From: Chitinophagaceae bacterium | Lineage (GTDB): Bacteria; Bacteroidota; Bacteroidia; Chitinophagales; Chitinophagaceae | Direction of reading: 5' to 3' | Length of the DNA stretch: 5,538 nt | Assembly: GCA_025963615.1 (NCBI GenBank) | Contig: JAOQAL010000528.1 | Location: 1 to 5,538 of the forward strand | Part shown: piece by piece, positions 5,285-5,538 of the stretch | Numbering within the stretch: position 1 is the first letter of the stretch | Layout: each line of letters starts with the position of its first letter | The notes under the pieces: generated by a model | The model's database searches: none | What the model saw: the letters and a program-made list of their open reading frames with translations, nothing else | What the model was told of the DNA's origin: nothing | Made by a program: the position numbers and the translations under genes

Positions 5285-5538
5285 GCGTCCAAACATCGCT
5301 ACCATTAGCTTTCTACATGCTTATTTCATTATTATTTGTCGGCACTGAACAGGAAATGAACAAACCAGTTCAATACTTAGCTGGATGGTCTTAAGCAACA
5401 GTCACAGCCTTCTGTTGCAGCATCCTCTTTTGATTTGAGTCGGCGGTGGCACCTGGAAAGAAGCGAACCTGTGCGACGGCCCAAATGGTTACTTAATCAC
5501 TGATTAAGCAGCCATGGCATACTGTGTATTGCCATTTG
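5262..5538 (-). ncRNA. ssrA: Transfer-messenger RNA (3' portion; 5' part beyond the right edge)
   Basis: tmRNA rescues ribosomes stalled on broken mRNAs and adds a degradation tag. Reading on the minus strand from the edge: a tag frame ends in YAMAA and TAA (5506-5504). An 8-bp hairpin enclosing the stop follows (arms at 5492-5499 and 5501-5508), the usual helix 5 position. Then comes a structured pseudoknot region, including the arm pair GCAACAG/CTGTTGC at 5395-5401 and 5412-5418. The tRNA-like end closes the gene: T stem GCGGG, loop TTCGACT, stem CCCGC, the 7-base acceptor strand CGACTCC (5269-5263) and discriminator A (5262). The next bases are CGA, so CCA is not encoded and must be added after transcription. 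Only the 5' acceptor strand, the D-arm region, the first pseudoknot and the resume codon's first base are missing. A terminator follows at once. Confidence 0.93.
5504..5538 (-). other. tmRNA proteolysis tag reading frame (partial)
   Basis: Within ssrA the minus-strand frame reads N-G-N-T-Q-Y-A-M-A-A followed by TAA; four codons later there is a second in-frame TAA. The codon before Asn ends in CA, so it is probably the resume codon GCA (Ala), giving ANGNTQYAMAA. The C-terminal AMAA takes the place of the ALAA found in many bacteria and keeps the small hydrophobic end read by ClpXP-type proteases. Confidence 0.85.

Noticed and set aside
1..5538. CRISPR array, transposase or insertion sequence, or integrase gene
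   Set aside because: No regularly spaced repeats, no terminal inverted repeats around a transposase, and no recombinase motifs in any frame read.

Overview
The window looks like a chromosomal segment of a Bacteroidota bacterium, plausibly from the Chitinophagaceae/Sphingobacteriaceae side of the phylum. This is inferred from gene content: a multi-membrane-helix AraC regulator, a secreted S41 peptidase with a degenerate PDZ-like domain, starts without clear Shine-Dalgarno sequences, and TTG/TAnnTTTG-like promoter elements. No database search was possible.

Layout. (1) Positions 1-1826, minus strand: a large secreted, mostly helical protein of unknown function. It runs off the left edge just after a His-Gly-His block that resembles the histidine block of clan CD (caspase-like) peptidases. 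(2) 1827-2382: an A+T-rich intergenic stretch of about 556 bases. It holds an orphan minus-strand terminator (2162-2190) and, directly beside it, a degenerate copy of the 3' end of a tmRNA gene (2196-2226). (3) 2383-3534, plus strand: a regulator with about seven membrane helices and a C-terminal AraC-type DNA-binding domain. (4) 3596-5128, plus strand: a secreted S41-family serine peptidase starting 61 bases after the regulator's stop, with a palindrome and a possible promoter in the gap. (5) 5143-5205: a very short signal-peptide-like reading frame that may be the stub of a lost lipoprotein gene. (6) 5229-5256: a strong hairpin terminator. (7) 5262-5538, minus strand: the 3' part of ssrA (tmRNA), including most of the proteolysis tag frame (NGNTQYAMAA, stop) and the complete T arm. 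Its 5' part lies beyond the right edge.

The most interesting reading concerns the whole block from about 2196 to 5284. The tmRNA 3' end is present twice in the same orientation, about 3.06 kb apart, and each copy is followed on the minus strand by its own terminator hairpin. A mobile element that integrates into the 3' end of ssrA, a classic target of tyrosine-recombinase islands, leaves this arrangement: a restored gene at one end, and the displaced original 3' end with its original terminator at the other. The regulator and peptidase pair would then be the cargo or remnant of a small ssrA islet. No integrase is present between the repeats, so the islet would be decayed or dependent on a helper. 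This is inference and needs comparison with related genomes.

Functionally, the membrane-anchored regulator and the exported peptidase probably form a small sense-and-respond unit. The signal and the peptide substrate cannot be read from the sequence.
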